A DNA stretch of 34,114 bases from Nitrospirales bacterium (GCA_020027535.1 JAHRAK010000106.1:1-34114); one strand, 5' to 3'; positions 19,401 through 28,785 are shown, numbered from the stretch's first letter. Notes: generated from the letters alone by a model not told the origin. Numbers and translations: made by a program.

Positions 19401-20909
19401 CTAAAACCGCCGAAACGATTCAATTCGGCGGGATGAGATGGACGAAGTTATCCTCTCACCGTTATTCTCAGACAATTCCTTTCGCAAGACTTCTTCGCGG
19501 TGCATGGCAAGGGAAAGATAGATCAATGCTTCACGTGCCATTTTCAAGAGGCGTAGAGTTTTATCCCGAAAGTCTTTGATTGATATAAATCGGTGTGTTT
19601 CGGTGCTCTCTCCGTCTTCGACGTTTTGAAAGCTGAGGAAACGGTGTTCGACCTGCTGCCGCAATTTAGCAAGGTCGGCAGCATCCGGTTCTGAGACCTC
19701 TCTGAGGGTGTAATCGAACAAATCTTTTGATAGGAAATACAAGCCCCGTAGAGGCCAGTTCGGACGGTCTTTGAACATCGGTCGAATCTCAAAGACTTGG
19801 CTGTTCAGCTTTTCAAACCACACGCCGCGAAAGCTAACCTTTCTGGCCTCCATTCCGATCTGAAAATAGTCGTTCAAAAACAGACCGATCTTATCGAATA
19901 TGGCGTAGGAAGATCGAAACGCGGATCGAAGATCTTCGGTATGATGGCCCAAGGCTTGACCTTCACCACTGTCGAGCATGAGCACGTCTCGCATCAAAAA
20001 TTCCGGATCGTCTTCAGAGGTCGCGCGGTACAGTCGATACCGAGCGCTGACATATTCCTGTTTCATCAGATTGTAGTACAAAGGAAACCGTGGCGCATCC
20101 CCAACCCTGTACGTGTGGCTGGGTAGGTGCAATACATCCGTCGCAGCTACACTGTCCGTGTATGCCTCGTTGAGTGGGTTCAGAAACAGTCTCTCTCGTA
20201 AGCACCAACGGCGATATGAGCGCTCTTCTGCGGTGGCACCTAGCGACCACTGGTTCAGATCAAATTCCTCGTCATAGTGACTCCGGATAAGATAGTCAGC
20301 AATCTGTTTGCGTTTTACCATCAGCGCGGGTGCGATGGAGTCACGGTCCCCACTTTCCCAGAAAGCGTCTTTATCAAGTGCTGCGTCGAAAAGAGACCGC
20401 GCAGCCGCCAACAAAAGGGGTTTATGGTTGTCGTCGTAAACGTCGTAAAGTATGCCTGCAAATGTCCTAACCCCTTTGGCTTGATTAGCGAGCGCCTTGG
20501 CAAAGCGAGGATTAGTTTCCAGTACTTTCAGCCATTGTTCGTTTGCCGCGACGGGGCGGCCAAGATTATTCAGTCGATTGGCGAGATTAGTGCGTATCTG
20601 GCAGGCGAAGATTGGATGGATGGTCTCAAAGTCCGGTTCGTTAATTGCCCGCCGAAGCAATAAAATATTCTGAATACCGTCCGGTTGCTCCCAGTTCCAA
20701 ATGTAGTCGGCGTCATGTTGTTTGGCTGTAATGATCGCGCTATATGTATTGGACTGATAATAGAGAAGATGGACTCGATCTGCACCCTCAGCGGTGTCTA
20801 GGCGGCTTTCACAGTCTCCGGCGAGTTTGCGTAGCGACGCTTCGTCACCTGCATCTGAAGCAAGATCTATTGCATGGGCGAGATCATTAAGGGCATGAGG
20901 ATCGTTCAT
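19401..20909 (-). CDS. TPR-like N-terminus plus C-terminal HEPN-domain protein (LA2681-like family)
   Basis: MNDPHALNDLAHAIDLA helical-repeat N-terminus; ...FLNDYFQIGMEARKVSFRGVWFEKL; RQQVEH (Rx4H HEPN motif) at 19644-19661 on the minus strand. Confidence 0.7.
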   Translation of the reverse strand: MNDPHALNDLAHAIDLASDAGDEASLRKLAGDCESRLDTAEGADRVHLLYYQSNTYSAIITAKQHDADYIWNWEQPDGIQNILLLRRAINEPDFETIHPIFACQIRTNLANRLNNLGRPVAANEQWLKVLETNPRFAKALANQAKGVRTFAGILYDVYDDNHKPLLLAAARSLFDAALDKDAFWESGDRDSIAPALMVKRKQIADYLIRSHYDEEFDLNQWSLGATAEERSYRRWCLRERLFLNPLNEAYTDSVAATDVLHLPSHTYRVGDAPRFPLYYNLMKQEYVSARYRLYRATSEDDPEFLMRDVLMLDSGEGQALGHHTEDLRSAFRSSYAIFDKIGLFLNDYFQIGMEARKVSFRGVWFEKLNSQVFEIRPMFKDRPNWPLRGLYFLSKDLFDYTLREVSEPDAADLAKLRQQVEHRFLSFQNVEDGESTETHRFISIKDFRDKTLRLLKMAREALIYLSLAMHREEVLRKELSENNGERITSSISSRRIESFRRF

Positions 20910-20951
20910 CTTCAACTCCCGATCTGCAATGAGTAATACAACGCACAACTG

Positions 20952-21260
20952 TCACTGTGTCGACTCTCTCTCTTTTCGACGACTCCTACCTCGCGGTTTT
21001 TCATGCATTGCGGATTTTAGAGGGGCGCTCATTTTCTCGTAGAGCATAAAGAGGTGCTCTACCCTCTCGCGTTCTGATGCGAACCCGGTACGGCGATAGA
21101 GTTTATCCACGGCGCGGTCGAGGGCTTGGTGGACCTTGCGGAGATTGTCTGGCATGCGGTCGGGATCGTAGAGGTCGGCCAGCGTGGCGTCCGAGTGGGC
21201 GTCGAGTACGGCCTGTGCTAGTGGCTCCAGTTTCGACACGTCCGGTTTCTCGGGTGGCAT
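20952..21260 (-). pseudogene. C-terminal remnant of a class I SAM-dependent (MmeI-like) DNA methyltransferase/RM enzyme
   Basis: LEPLAQAVLDAHSDATLADLYDPDRMPDNLRKVHQALDRAVDKLYRRTGFASERERVEHLFMLYEKMSAPL matches the C-terminal region of such enzymes; catalytic domains absent. Confidence 0.75.
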
Positions 21261-21371
21261 TGGGAATATCTTAAACTTGGCGGAATCGCCTTATCAAAGA
21301 TATTGGCGCAATACGGATTGAAACAAGGACTATAACGGCGAATAAGACAGCAGATCAATAAAGGGCATGGG

Positions 21372-21881
21372 TTACACGCCAAACATGATACCGGTCTGGG
21401 TCCAAAACTCCAAACAGGTGTTGGCATAGTCCTTATAGGCTTGTCGAACCCTCAAAACATTGCTCCACCGTTTGATCCACGGTTTTTTCCTGCCCATGAA
21501 GTGCCACAGCTTGGGATCAACTGCGGCGTCTTGCATTTGCACACGCAACTCCTCCGACACATGCCGAAACCGATGGTGGCGGTATTGAACATCTCGCATC
21601 AATCCTGGACGGATATTCCACTTCAATGGTAACTTGAGCCACCGTTCGGCAAAAAACTCGTTCAACCGATCCTGATCGGGAAACTCTCGAAAAGGCCGGA
21701 GTCTGTCGATGCTGGCAAGATCAACATAATCGTGGCACTCCCTGCGAATGGCGTCACAATCCATCACCAACACGCCGGAATTGAAGTAGTTCTCTTGTGG
21801 GACAAATCCCAACCCGGCAATATGATCAATGTAGTTCTTTTTCTTGAGTCGAGCACGGGCAACCTGTAAGGTAACTGGCAA
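21372..21881 (-). pseudogene. N-terminally truncated glycosyltransferase family 8 protein
   Basis: GLGFVPQENYFNSGVLVMDCDAIRR...FPDQDRLNEFF...LPLKWNIRPG...LWHFMGRKKPW; N-terminal nucleotide-binding DxD region missing. Confidence 0.75.
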
Positions 21882-21966
21882 TTACAGTATACGGCAGGAT
21901 ATGAAACGTTTCAATGCGAAACCGTACAACGGTTCGTAAAGGTAAGCGTAAAGATGTGGAAGAACA

Positions 21967-22143
21967 TTAAGAGGATTTGGGAGACTTGGTGAGGTAATCC
22001 CACTTCTTTGGAGGCTTTTGGAGAATCGCCTTAGCGATATTCTCCGGGCTGTCGGGGATCTTGAAGGAGGGATCATTGACCTCATCATATTTGGACTGAT
22101 GAGGTTTCGGTTTTCTGAGCTTCACTGGTTTGGTACGACCCAT
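21967..22143 (-). CDS. Small 58-aa protein of unknown function (below the supplied ORF-track cutoff)
   Basis: MGRTKPVKLRKPKPHQSKYDEVNDPSFKIPDSPENIAKAILQKPPKKWDYLTKSPKSS*; protein-like composition. Confidence 0.5.
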   Translation of the reverse strand: MGRTKPVKLRKPKPHQSKYDEVNDPSFKIPDSPENIAKAILQKPPKKWDYLTKSPKSS

Positions 22144-22190
22144 ACGGCAACCAAATTATCATAAAACTTTTTCGCCAATTCTTGTGACAT
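22122..22190 (-). CDS. 22-aa ORF with strong RBS overlapping the 58-aa ORF start
   Basis: AAGGAGGAGAAGTA-ATG: MSQELAKKFYDNLVAVWVVPNQ*. Confidence 0.3.
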   Translation of the reverse strand: MSQELAKKFYDNLVAVWVVPNQ

Positions 22191-22404
22191 TACTTCTCCT
22201 CCTTATTTGGGTAAACAGGTATATAATTCCCCGGCACTCCCGTCATCGGAAGATGTCAGACAAGAAATAATGAAGATCGAGAGGATTGGTATTCGGTAAC
22301 TCCGAAGACCCAATGCCCCTGCAAAGACACTGGATCCCTATAGATCGCCTGGATCCCCGATCAAGTCGGGGACAAGCGTCGAGGATGACAGGGGGGAGAC
22401 GCTA

Positions 22405-22669
22405 TCAGGCGAGGGCTTTGGGTTTCTTTTTGAGTGAGCCCTCCACCGCGCGGCGAATAAATTTTGGTCGAAATGCCTTCCTGGGCCGCTCGCTGGCGCA
22501 CAGCATTGAATAGCGGTTCGGAAAACCGCAGATTGACTTGCCTGGTTTTGGGCAACAACTCAAACGTGACAGGGGTAAAATTCTTCAGGTTCAGGTAATC
22601 CGTCAGATCCCGCTCCAGAAACTGTTCGGCCTCCTGATCGGTCTTAAATCTTGGAACTTTCTTCTTCAT
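22405..22669 (-). pseudogene. CopG-like (BrnA-type) antitoxin with an apparent frameshift near its C-terminus
   Basis: MKKKVPRFKTDQEAEQFLERDLTDYLNLKNFTPVTFELLPKTRQVNLRFSEPLFNAVRQRAAQEGI..., then a different frame reads KFIRRAVEGSLKKKPKALA*. Confidence 0.75.
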
Positions 22670-22701
22670 ATTTCCGGACCATCTTCTTATGTCTGTAGTC
22701 A

Positions 22702-22737
22702 ACTGTCGGGTTACGTTTTCGCTAACCCGACCTACCT
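22702..22737. repeat. GTAGGTCGGGTTA-type palindromic intergenic repeat
   Basis: actgtcgggttacgttttcgctaacccgacctacc. Confidence 0.8.
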
Positions 22738-23021
22738 TGACTGTCCTGCCCTGTGCTGAACGGAATTTCCCGTTCAGGTTCGCGGCGGCTCGGCACTTCA
22801 AGCTCTATTCCACGCGGCATGTTTTCGACCAGCCACTGCCCCAACGGCTTACGTGGCGGCGATTGCTTTTGCCACAATCGTTCGGGCACGATGACGAAGG
22901 TCTTTCTCCTGCCGATATACTGTTGCCCCTCCGCCTCGGCTAGACGCAGGATTTCAGACAGCCGCGCTTTGGCTTCGGCAACGGTCCAAGGCCGGTTGAA
23001 TTTAGCGTGTTCAGCGGTCAT
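22722..23021 (-). CDS. Phd/YefM-family antitoxin (no adjacent toxin seen)
   Basis: NRPWTVAEAKARLSEILRLAEAEGQQYIGRRKTFVIVPERLWQ. Confidence 0.85.
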   Translation of the reverse strand: MTAEHAKFNRPWTVAEAKARLSEILRLAEAEGQQYIGRRKTFVIVPERLWQKQSPPRKPLGQWLVENMPRGIELEVPSRREPEREIPFSTGQDSQGRSG

Positions 23022-23307
23022 TTGCTCTCCTATCAATTCGTAGCAGTCTGATATAGACCATATTTGAAGCCGAATCAAGAAGTCTCAGCCCGTCCAAGTT
23101 TGGTACGGCTAATCGCAGATTCCTCGCAAGGTCCTTCGCTTCGTTCAGGACAAGCTCGGAATGACCACTTAAAAGACAGCGCCATGAGATGGCGCGGCTA
23201 CAAAGACAAAGACCCTGGATTCCCGATTGAAAATGTCGGGAATAACCGCAGGAAAGATTGTTTTGCCTGTCTTGTTCGTCGAGAGGTGAATGCGGTATGT
23301 TGCCGGG

Positions 23308-24444
23308 ATGCCGGACACGGACTTGAACATTACGCTTGGGGTTGAAGAAGAGTTTTTTCTGGTCGATCCGGAGTCGCGGGACCTGATAGCCGACCCGGAT
23401 CCGGCGATCTTCGAAGCCTGTGAACGTGCCAGCGGGCCGCACAGCGTGGTGCATGAATTCCTGCGCTCTCAAATCGAGACTAACACCAAGGTCTGTGCGA
23501 ACTTCGCCGACTTGCGCCAGGCACTGACCGAGACACGTCGAATCGTCATTGATGCCGCGCGGCAGCATAAGGCCGCCGTGATTGCGTCGTCCACGCATCC
23601 GTTCGCCGACTGGCGGGTGCAATTGCCGACGCCGAAGGAGCGGTATCAGCGCTTAGCGATTACTCTTCAGGAGATACGGTCCCTTCTCGTGGGCAGCATG
23701 CATATTCACGCCGGATTCGGCGACCCCGACTCGCGCATACGGGTGATGACCGCCTTACGACCTCATCTCCCGTTGCTGAATGCCCTGTCGGCATCGTCAC
23801 CGTTCAGCTCGGGACGGGAGACCGGGTTCAAATCCTATCGGCTAAACCTCTTGAGTGTGATGCCGCGGTTCGGTCTCCCGCCGGCATTTGCCTCGCGACG
23901 CGACTACGAAACCCTGCTGGAAGGGTACCAATCTCTCAAGTTCATCGAGGACGGCTGCGAGTTGTGGTGGGACCTCCGTCCGTCACCGAAGTATCCCACG
24001 ATCGAGTTGCGCATCTGCGATATCTGTACCAACTTTGACGACGCCTTGGCCGTTGCGGCGGTGTATGCCTCTCTGATCCGCAAGCTACTTCGCCAGGACG
24101 CCGAAGACGCACTGCCACCGGAACCGGCAACCGGACTCATCGCCGAGAATCGCTGGTTGGCGGCACGCTACGGCGTGCTGGCGTTTTTCGGCGACGTCGC
24201 TTTGGGCGAACGCATCGACATCAACGATCACCTGTCCGCGCTCGTCGAGGACCTTGCCGAGGACGCCAAGGCGCTTGGCTGCGAGGCGGAATTGCGCCAT
24301 TCGCTCACGATCATCAGGGAAGGAACCGGCGCGGACCGGCAACTCGACCACTTCCGGCTGCGCCGGCTCGAAGGCGACAGCATAGAGAGCGCATTGCGTT
24401 CCGTGGCCGACCTGGTCATCCGGGAAACGATGGACGTCACGTAG
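23308..24444 (+). CDS. ybdK: Carboxylate-amine ligase YbdK-like (glutamate-cysteine ligase type 2 family)
   Basis: LNITLGVEEEFFLVDPESRDL...FLRSQIETNTKVCANFADLRQAL...VGSMHIHAGF...WWDLRPSPKYPTIELRICD. Confidence 0.93.
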   Translation: MPDTDLNITLGVEEEFFLVDPESRDLIADPDPAIFEACERASGPHSVVHEFLRSQIETNTKVCANFADLRQALTETRRIVIDAARQHKAAVIASSTHPFADWRVQLPTPKERYQRLAITLQEIRSLLVGSMHIHAGFGDPDSRIRVMTALRPHLPLLNALSASSPFSSGRETGFKSYRLNLLSVMPRFGLPPAFASRRDYETLLEGYQSLKFIEDGCELWWDLRPSPKYPTIELRICDICTNFDDALAVAAVYASLIRKLLRQDAEDALPPEPATGLIAENRWLAARYGVLAFFGDVALGERIDINDHLSALVEDLAEDAKALGCEAELRHSLTIIREGTGADRQLDHFRLRRLEGDSIESALRSVADLVIRETMDVT

Positions 24445-24509
24445 GAAAGATCCCGTTTCCCTCACCCCTGCCCTCTCCCACTGTTTGCGAGGAATCTGCA
24501 TTTGATTTT

Positions 24510-24650
24510 CTCTGTCATCCCCGACCTGATCGGGAATCCAGAGTCGTTTTCTTCACGAACGCAGGAAAAAGAAACAACCCTGGATCCTCGATTACAAATG
24601 TCGAGGATGACAGCAAGAGAAACTCGGGGACAAGCGTCGGAAATGACAGA
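24510..24650. repeat. REP/BIME-like palindromic repeat block
   Basis: TGTCATCCCCGACCTGATCGGGAATCCAG...CCTGGATCCTCGATTACAAATGTCGAGGATGACAG... Confidence 0.75.
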
Positions 24651-24767
24651 AGGAAGAGGCTGCACTTTTGCAAAGGGAAATCACTTGCTCTTGTGCTCGC
24701 AGCATTCTATTGTAGGAAGAACGTCTGCTGTTTTCGGAATGAGAACATTCGCAAAAGGACTTGGATC

Positions 24768-25160
24768 ATGAAACACTTGGCACTGGTCGTCTCTCTGGCA
24801 CTCGTTTTAAGCGGAATCCTGTTCCTGGATGGCGGGGTCGCTTATGCGGAACCCCGGACTGAATCGATTTGCAACCTGGGCATGGTCAAGGGAGAGCAAG
24901 GCCGCACCTGTGAGGTGCCGATCCCGTCAGGATGCACGGTCGCCAACTATCCCGGCTATGACGATCCGTGGATCGACGTCTCCAAGGGCGGTAAGACCAG
25001 TTGTGCAATCGACGAAGAAAAAACCGACTGGAAAACCAAGATCGTGGGTTCCTGTGGCCCGTGCGGCACGGATAATTGTTCGGCCCGGTTCAGCGTGATG
25101 TTTGCGTGTGGCGACAGCCAGCCCATGACGACCCAACCGAGAAAAGTCTATAAGGATTAG
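24768..25160 (+). CDS. Secreted Cys-containing hypothetical protein
   Basis: Signal peptide MKHLALVVSLALVLSGILFLDGGVAYA; several Cys (CGPCGTDNC). Confidence 0.65.
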   Translation: MKHLALVVSLALVLSGILFLDGGVAYAEPRTESICNLGMVKGEQGRTCEVPIPSGCTVANYPGYDDPWIDVSKGGKTSCAIDEEKTDWKTKIVGSCGPCGTDNCSARFSVMFACGDSQPMTTQPRKVYKD

Positions 25161-25307
25161 GCTGGCTGCGCCATAAGGCATGTCCCGGGCTTTGACCCGG
25201 GATGGCGTAGCTACAAAGGCCTCTACGCTTCCCTCTGCCCCTCCAGACCCTTCGCTACGCTCAGGGCAAGCAAAGAAAGGGAACAAGAAGGGACACAAAG
25301 ACCCTAA

Positions 25308-25342
25308 AGACACTGGATCCCCGATCAAGTCGGGGATGACAG
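25308..25342. repeat. REP-like palindrome
   Basis: agacactggatccccgatcaagtcggggatgacag. Confidence 0.75.
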
Positions 25343-25364
25343 AAGGAAAAGAGGGTTCGCTTTC

Positions 25365-26348
25365 GTGTCATCGACTACCCGTCTTCTTAAACAAGCCGCT
25401 CTTGAGCAGGGATTTCACGCGGTGGGTATTGCCCGCGTCCCGGCGTCGCATCCGGATCAGGACTCCTCTCCGGCGAGTCGTTCCTGTCACAACCTTTTCG
25501 ATCGCCTCCGGCATTGGTTGGCTCAAGGCTACCACGGCACGATGGCGTGGATGGGACGCAATCCCGAACGGCGTGCCGACCCCGCGCAGGTGTTGCCGAA
25601 CTGCCGTTCGATTCTTGCCGTCGGCCTCAATTACTGGACCGACGTGGCTCCGGATGAGCGGCGGGGTAACGGGCGGATTGCCCGGTATGCCTGGGGTGAG
25701 GACTACCATCGCGTGTTCAAGAAAAAGCTCAAGGTCCTTGAACGGACACTCACGTCTCTTGAGCCGGATTGTTCCACGCGCCATTACGTGGATACAGGCC
25801 CGGTGATGGAAAAATTCTGGGCGCAGCAGGCCGGCTTGGGGTGGATCGGCAAACATTCCAATCTCGTCTCCCCTGCCTTCGGCTCGTGGTTGCTGCTGGG
25901 AGAAATTTTAACCACCGCGGAGTTGGAGCCCGACGAACCCGGGGCCGATCTGTGCGGGACGTGCACCCTGTGCATGCGCGCCTGTCCGACCGGCGCCATT
26001 GTCGATCCCTACGTGGTCGATGCCACGAAATGTCTGTCGTACGTCACGATCGAATATCGCGGCGACCGGCCTTCGCTGGACCGGGACCTCCAAACCCGCA
26101 TGGGCAACCGCATCTTCGGCTGCGATGATTGTTTGGACGTGTGCCCGTATAATGCCTTTGCTCCGGCGACGGACGAGCCGGCCGTGCAGCCCACCGAGCT
26201 GACGCAGGGCCCGGACCTGACCAGGCTCTCGGCCTTGAGCGAGGAGGAATTCTCCCGCACCTTTGCCCGGTCCCCTATCCGGCGCGCGAAATTTTCAGGA
26301 TTCCAGCGCAACGTCGCCATTGCCCTGACGAATGAACCCGGGTCTTGA
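25365..26348 (+). CDS. queG: Epoxyqueuosine reductase
   Basis: YHGTMAWMGRNPERRADP, DTGPVMEKFWAQQAGLGWIGKHSNL, CGTCTLCMRACPTGAIV, CDDCLDVCPYN. Confidence 0.96.
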   Translation: MSSTTRLLKQAALEQGFHAVGIARVPASHPDQDSSPASRSCHNLFDRLRHWLAQGYHGTMAWMGRNPERRADPAQVLPNCRSILAVGLNYWTDVAPDERRGNGRIARYAWGEDYHRVFKKKLKVLERTLTSLEPDCSTRHYVDTGPVMEKFWAQQAGLGWIGKHSNLVSPAFGSWLLLGEILTTAELEPDEPGADLCGTCTLCMRACPTGAIVDPYVVDATKCLSYVTIEYRGDRPSLDRDLQTRMGNRIFGCDDCLDVCPYNAFAPATDEPAVQPTELTQGPDLTRLSALSEEEFSRTFARSPIRRAKFSGFQRNVAIALTNEPGS

Positions 26349-26361
26349 ACGTGGGCACGGG

Positions 26362-28785
26362 CTAGGTCAACTCCGCCATCGTCACGCCGTCGCCGCCTTC
26401 ATCCTTTGCTCCCGGTCGAAACGCCGTCACGTAGACCGACTGCGCCAGAAATTGTCGAATCGCGGCCTTGAGCTTTCCTGTCCCATGCCCATGAATGATC
26501 CGGACGGATTTGGCGTTGCTCAGCAAAGCCTGATCCAACTGAGCCGTCAGTTGTTCAAGCGCTTCTTCCGCTGTTTGCCCCCGCAGATCAATGCCGGCAA
26601 AACCCGACGCCGTGGAGCCCGTCGCGACGTTCTTGTTGGACAAGGATTGGCCGGGTTTCGATGAACACGTTGCGGATGGCGCCGGACGCGAGACCGCATC
26701 CGGTATCCCCTCCCCTTTTCCAAGCCCGACGAGTCGGTCTACGTGCACGGACATCTCGGATTCCCCCACCTGTACGCGCACGGATTTCTTGCCTTGGGAC
26801 TTTTCCAGCAATCGCCCCAACGTGTCCAGATTGGCGATTTCCACAATATCGCCTTCTTCGAGCGATTCGACCGGCACGGTTTCGAGCGATGCCCTGGTGT
26901 GTTGGGTCACGGAATCCTCGACACGTTGTAACTGGTGTTGCGCTTCCTGCGCGTGCGTCCACGTCCGTTGCCGGTGCAACGACTCGGTGATCCGGCGAAT
27001 CTCCGCACGAGCCGTCGCCAGTTCTTCGCGAAACTTCTTTTTCATTTTTTTGATTTCTTCGCGTTCGACCGAACGCAATCGTTCCGTAATCGCATGGGCC
27101 TCCGTCGCGTCACGGTCGGCACTCTCGCGTTGGGTCCGGGCTTCTTCCCGTTCTTCCTTTAACTCCTGATGTGTGTGTTGCAGGTCAGCGAAGATATGAT
27201 CGAGTTGGCGATCTTCCTGATGGACCAGGCTCAGGGCATGGTCGAGAATCGACGGGTCCATCCCCAAACGACCGGCGATATCGAGCGCGGAGGATCCGCC
27301 GGGGATGCCGGGGATGAACCGGTACGTCGGGGCCAGCGTGTTCACGTCGAATTCAAGGCTCGCGTTCAGAAACCCCGGGGTCGACAGGGCCAGGGTCTTC
27401 AATGAATTGTAATGCGTGGTCACCACGACCTTGAGCTTGAGTTCGGCGAACCGGCGGAGGAGTGCTTCAGCCAGGGCCGCACCCTCCGCGGGGTCCGTCG
27501 AATTGATGACTTCGTCCAGGAGCACCAGCGTGTGCGGAGACCCGCCGCCGGTGCGGTGTTCGATATTCTTGAGCAGACCGATCAGTTTTCTGATGTGGGC
27601 GGAAAAGCTGGACAGGTCCTTGGTCAGGTCCTGCGCATCGCCGATGTCCGCGAAGGTGTCCTCGAAAAACGCCATTTCCGAGCCGTCCCCGCAGGGCAGA
27701 TGGAGCCCGCCCCGCACCATCAGGCTACACAGGCCCAACAGCTTCAGCAGCACGGTCTTTCCGCCGGTATTGGGCCCGGAAATCACCAACACTGTGGCAT
27801 CCTTTTCAAACATGACGTTGTTGGCCACCACCTGCTCTATGGTTAACGGCAGCAAGGGATGCCGGGCTTTCCACAAACGAATGTGCCCGTCGGTATTGAG
27901 ACTCACCGGCGTGCCGTTCATGCGGACACTCAGGCGCGCTTTGGCTCCGATACAGTCCAGGATGGTCAGGACGTGCAGCAGGCTCCGCAGATCGTGCAGG
28001 TGCTCTACGACCCGGTCCGTGAGTTCCTGCAGAATCCGGTTGATTTCACGGGTGACCTGAAGCTCGGCGACTTTGATCTCGTTGTTCAGGTCGATGAGTT
28101 CACGGGGTTCCAAGAACACCGTGGCGCCGCTGGCCGACATATCATGCACGATCCCGGGGACGTCGTGCTGGCGCTCGGCCTTGATCGGCAGGACGTACCG
28201 GTTCTCCCGTTGGGCATAGTACGGTTCCTGCAGCAACTCCCGGTAGCGTGAGGACGCCACCATGGTCTCCACGCGCCGGCGGATGCGCTGTTTCAACCCT
28301 TGAGCCGTACGGAGGGCTTCGGCCAGGGCCGGTGAAGCCTGGCCGAGCATTTCTCCTTCTTCGCTCACGCAACGATCGATCTCCTGTCGCAATGCGGAGA
28401 GGTCCGGCAGGTTTGCATAATAGGCAAACAAGGCCGGTGCGGTCTGTTGATTCACCGTGAGACAGCGTCTGACCGACCCGGCCACGTGGATCATGACGGA
28501 GAGGGTTCTCAACGTATGGAGGTCCAGGACCCCGCCCTTTTCCGCCTTATCCAAGGCGTGTGACGAGTCTTCGAATTGCACGGCGGGGAACGGCACGGGC
28601 GCATGGTGCAGTTCCAGCATGTCCGTGGTTTCCTGCATGCGTCGCTGTGCGAGTTCGAGCGTGTCCTCCAGCGGCAACCGCCGGCACAACTCGGCTCCCA
28701 ACGCAGAATGCGCCTGCGCGGCCAACACCTCCAGCACCTGCGGCCATTCAAGGACTTGTTGCGTTTCTGATCTGTGGTCGGACAC
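26362..28785 (-). CDS. mutS2: Endonuclease MutS2 (MutS core + Smr domain)
   Basis: VISGPNTGGKTVLLKLLGL, LVLLDEVINSTDPAEGAALAEALL, IDLRGQTAEEALEQL...VRIIHGHGTGKLK. Confidence 0.97.
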   Translation of the reverse strand: MSDHRSETQQVLEWPQVLEVLAAQAHSALGAELCRRLPLEDTLELAQRRMQETTDMLELHHAPVPFPAVQFEDSSHALDKAEKGGVLDLHTLRTLSVMIHVAGSVRRCLTVNQQTAPALFAYYANLPDLSALRQEIDRCVSEEGEMLGQASPALAEALRTAQGLKQRIRRRVETMVASSRYRELLQEPYYAQRENRYVLPIKAERQHDVPGIVHDMSASGATVFLEPRELIDLNNEIKVAELQVTREINRILQELTDRVVEHLHDLRSLLHVLTILDCIGAKARLSVRMNGTPVSLNTDGHIRLWKARHPLLPLTIEQVVANNVMFEKDATVLVISGPNTGGKTVLLKLLGLCSLMVRGGLHLPCGDGSEMAFFEDTFADIGDAQDLTKDLSSFSAHIRKLIGLLKNIEHRTGGGSPHTLVLLDEVINSTDPAEGAALAEALLRRFAELKLKVVVTTHYNSLKTLALSTPGFLNASLEFDVNTLAPTYRFIPGIPGGSSALDIAGRLGMDPSILDHALSLVHQEDRQLDHIFADLQHTHQELKEEREEARTQRESADRDATEAHAITERLRSVEREEIKKMKKKFREELATARAEIRRITESLHRQRTWTHAQEAQHQLQRVEDSVTQHTRASLETVPVESLEEGDIVEIANLDTLGRLLEKSQGKKSVRVQVGESEMSVHVDRLVGLGKGEGIPDAVSRPAPSATCSSKPGQSLSNKNVATGSTASGFAGIDLRGQTAEEALEQLTAQLDQALLSNAKSVRIIHGHGTGKLKAAIRQFLAQSVYVTAFRPGAKDEGGDGVTMAELT

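Noticed and set aside
24510-24650. Possible CRISPR array (repeated palindromic units)
   Set aside because: Units are diverged REP-type palindromes without uniform repeats or spacers; no cas genes in the window.
26591-27169. 192-aa plus-strand ORF in mutS2
   Set aside because: Ser/Arg-rich shadow of the mutS2 coding strand.
27416-28060. 214-aa plus-strand ORF in mutS2
   Set aside because: Shadow ORF opposite a strongly supported MutS2 gene.
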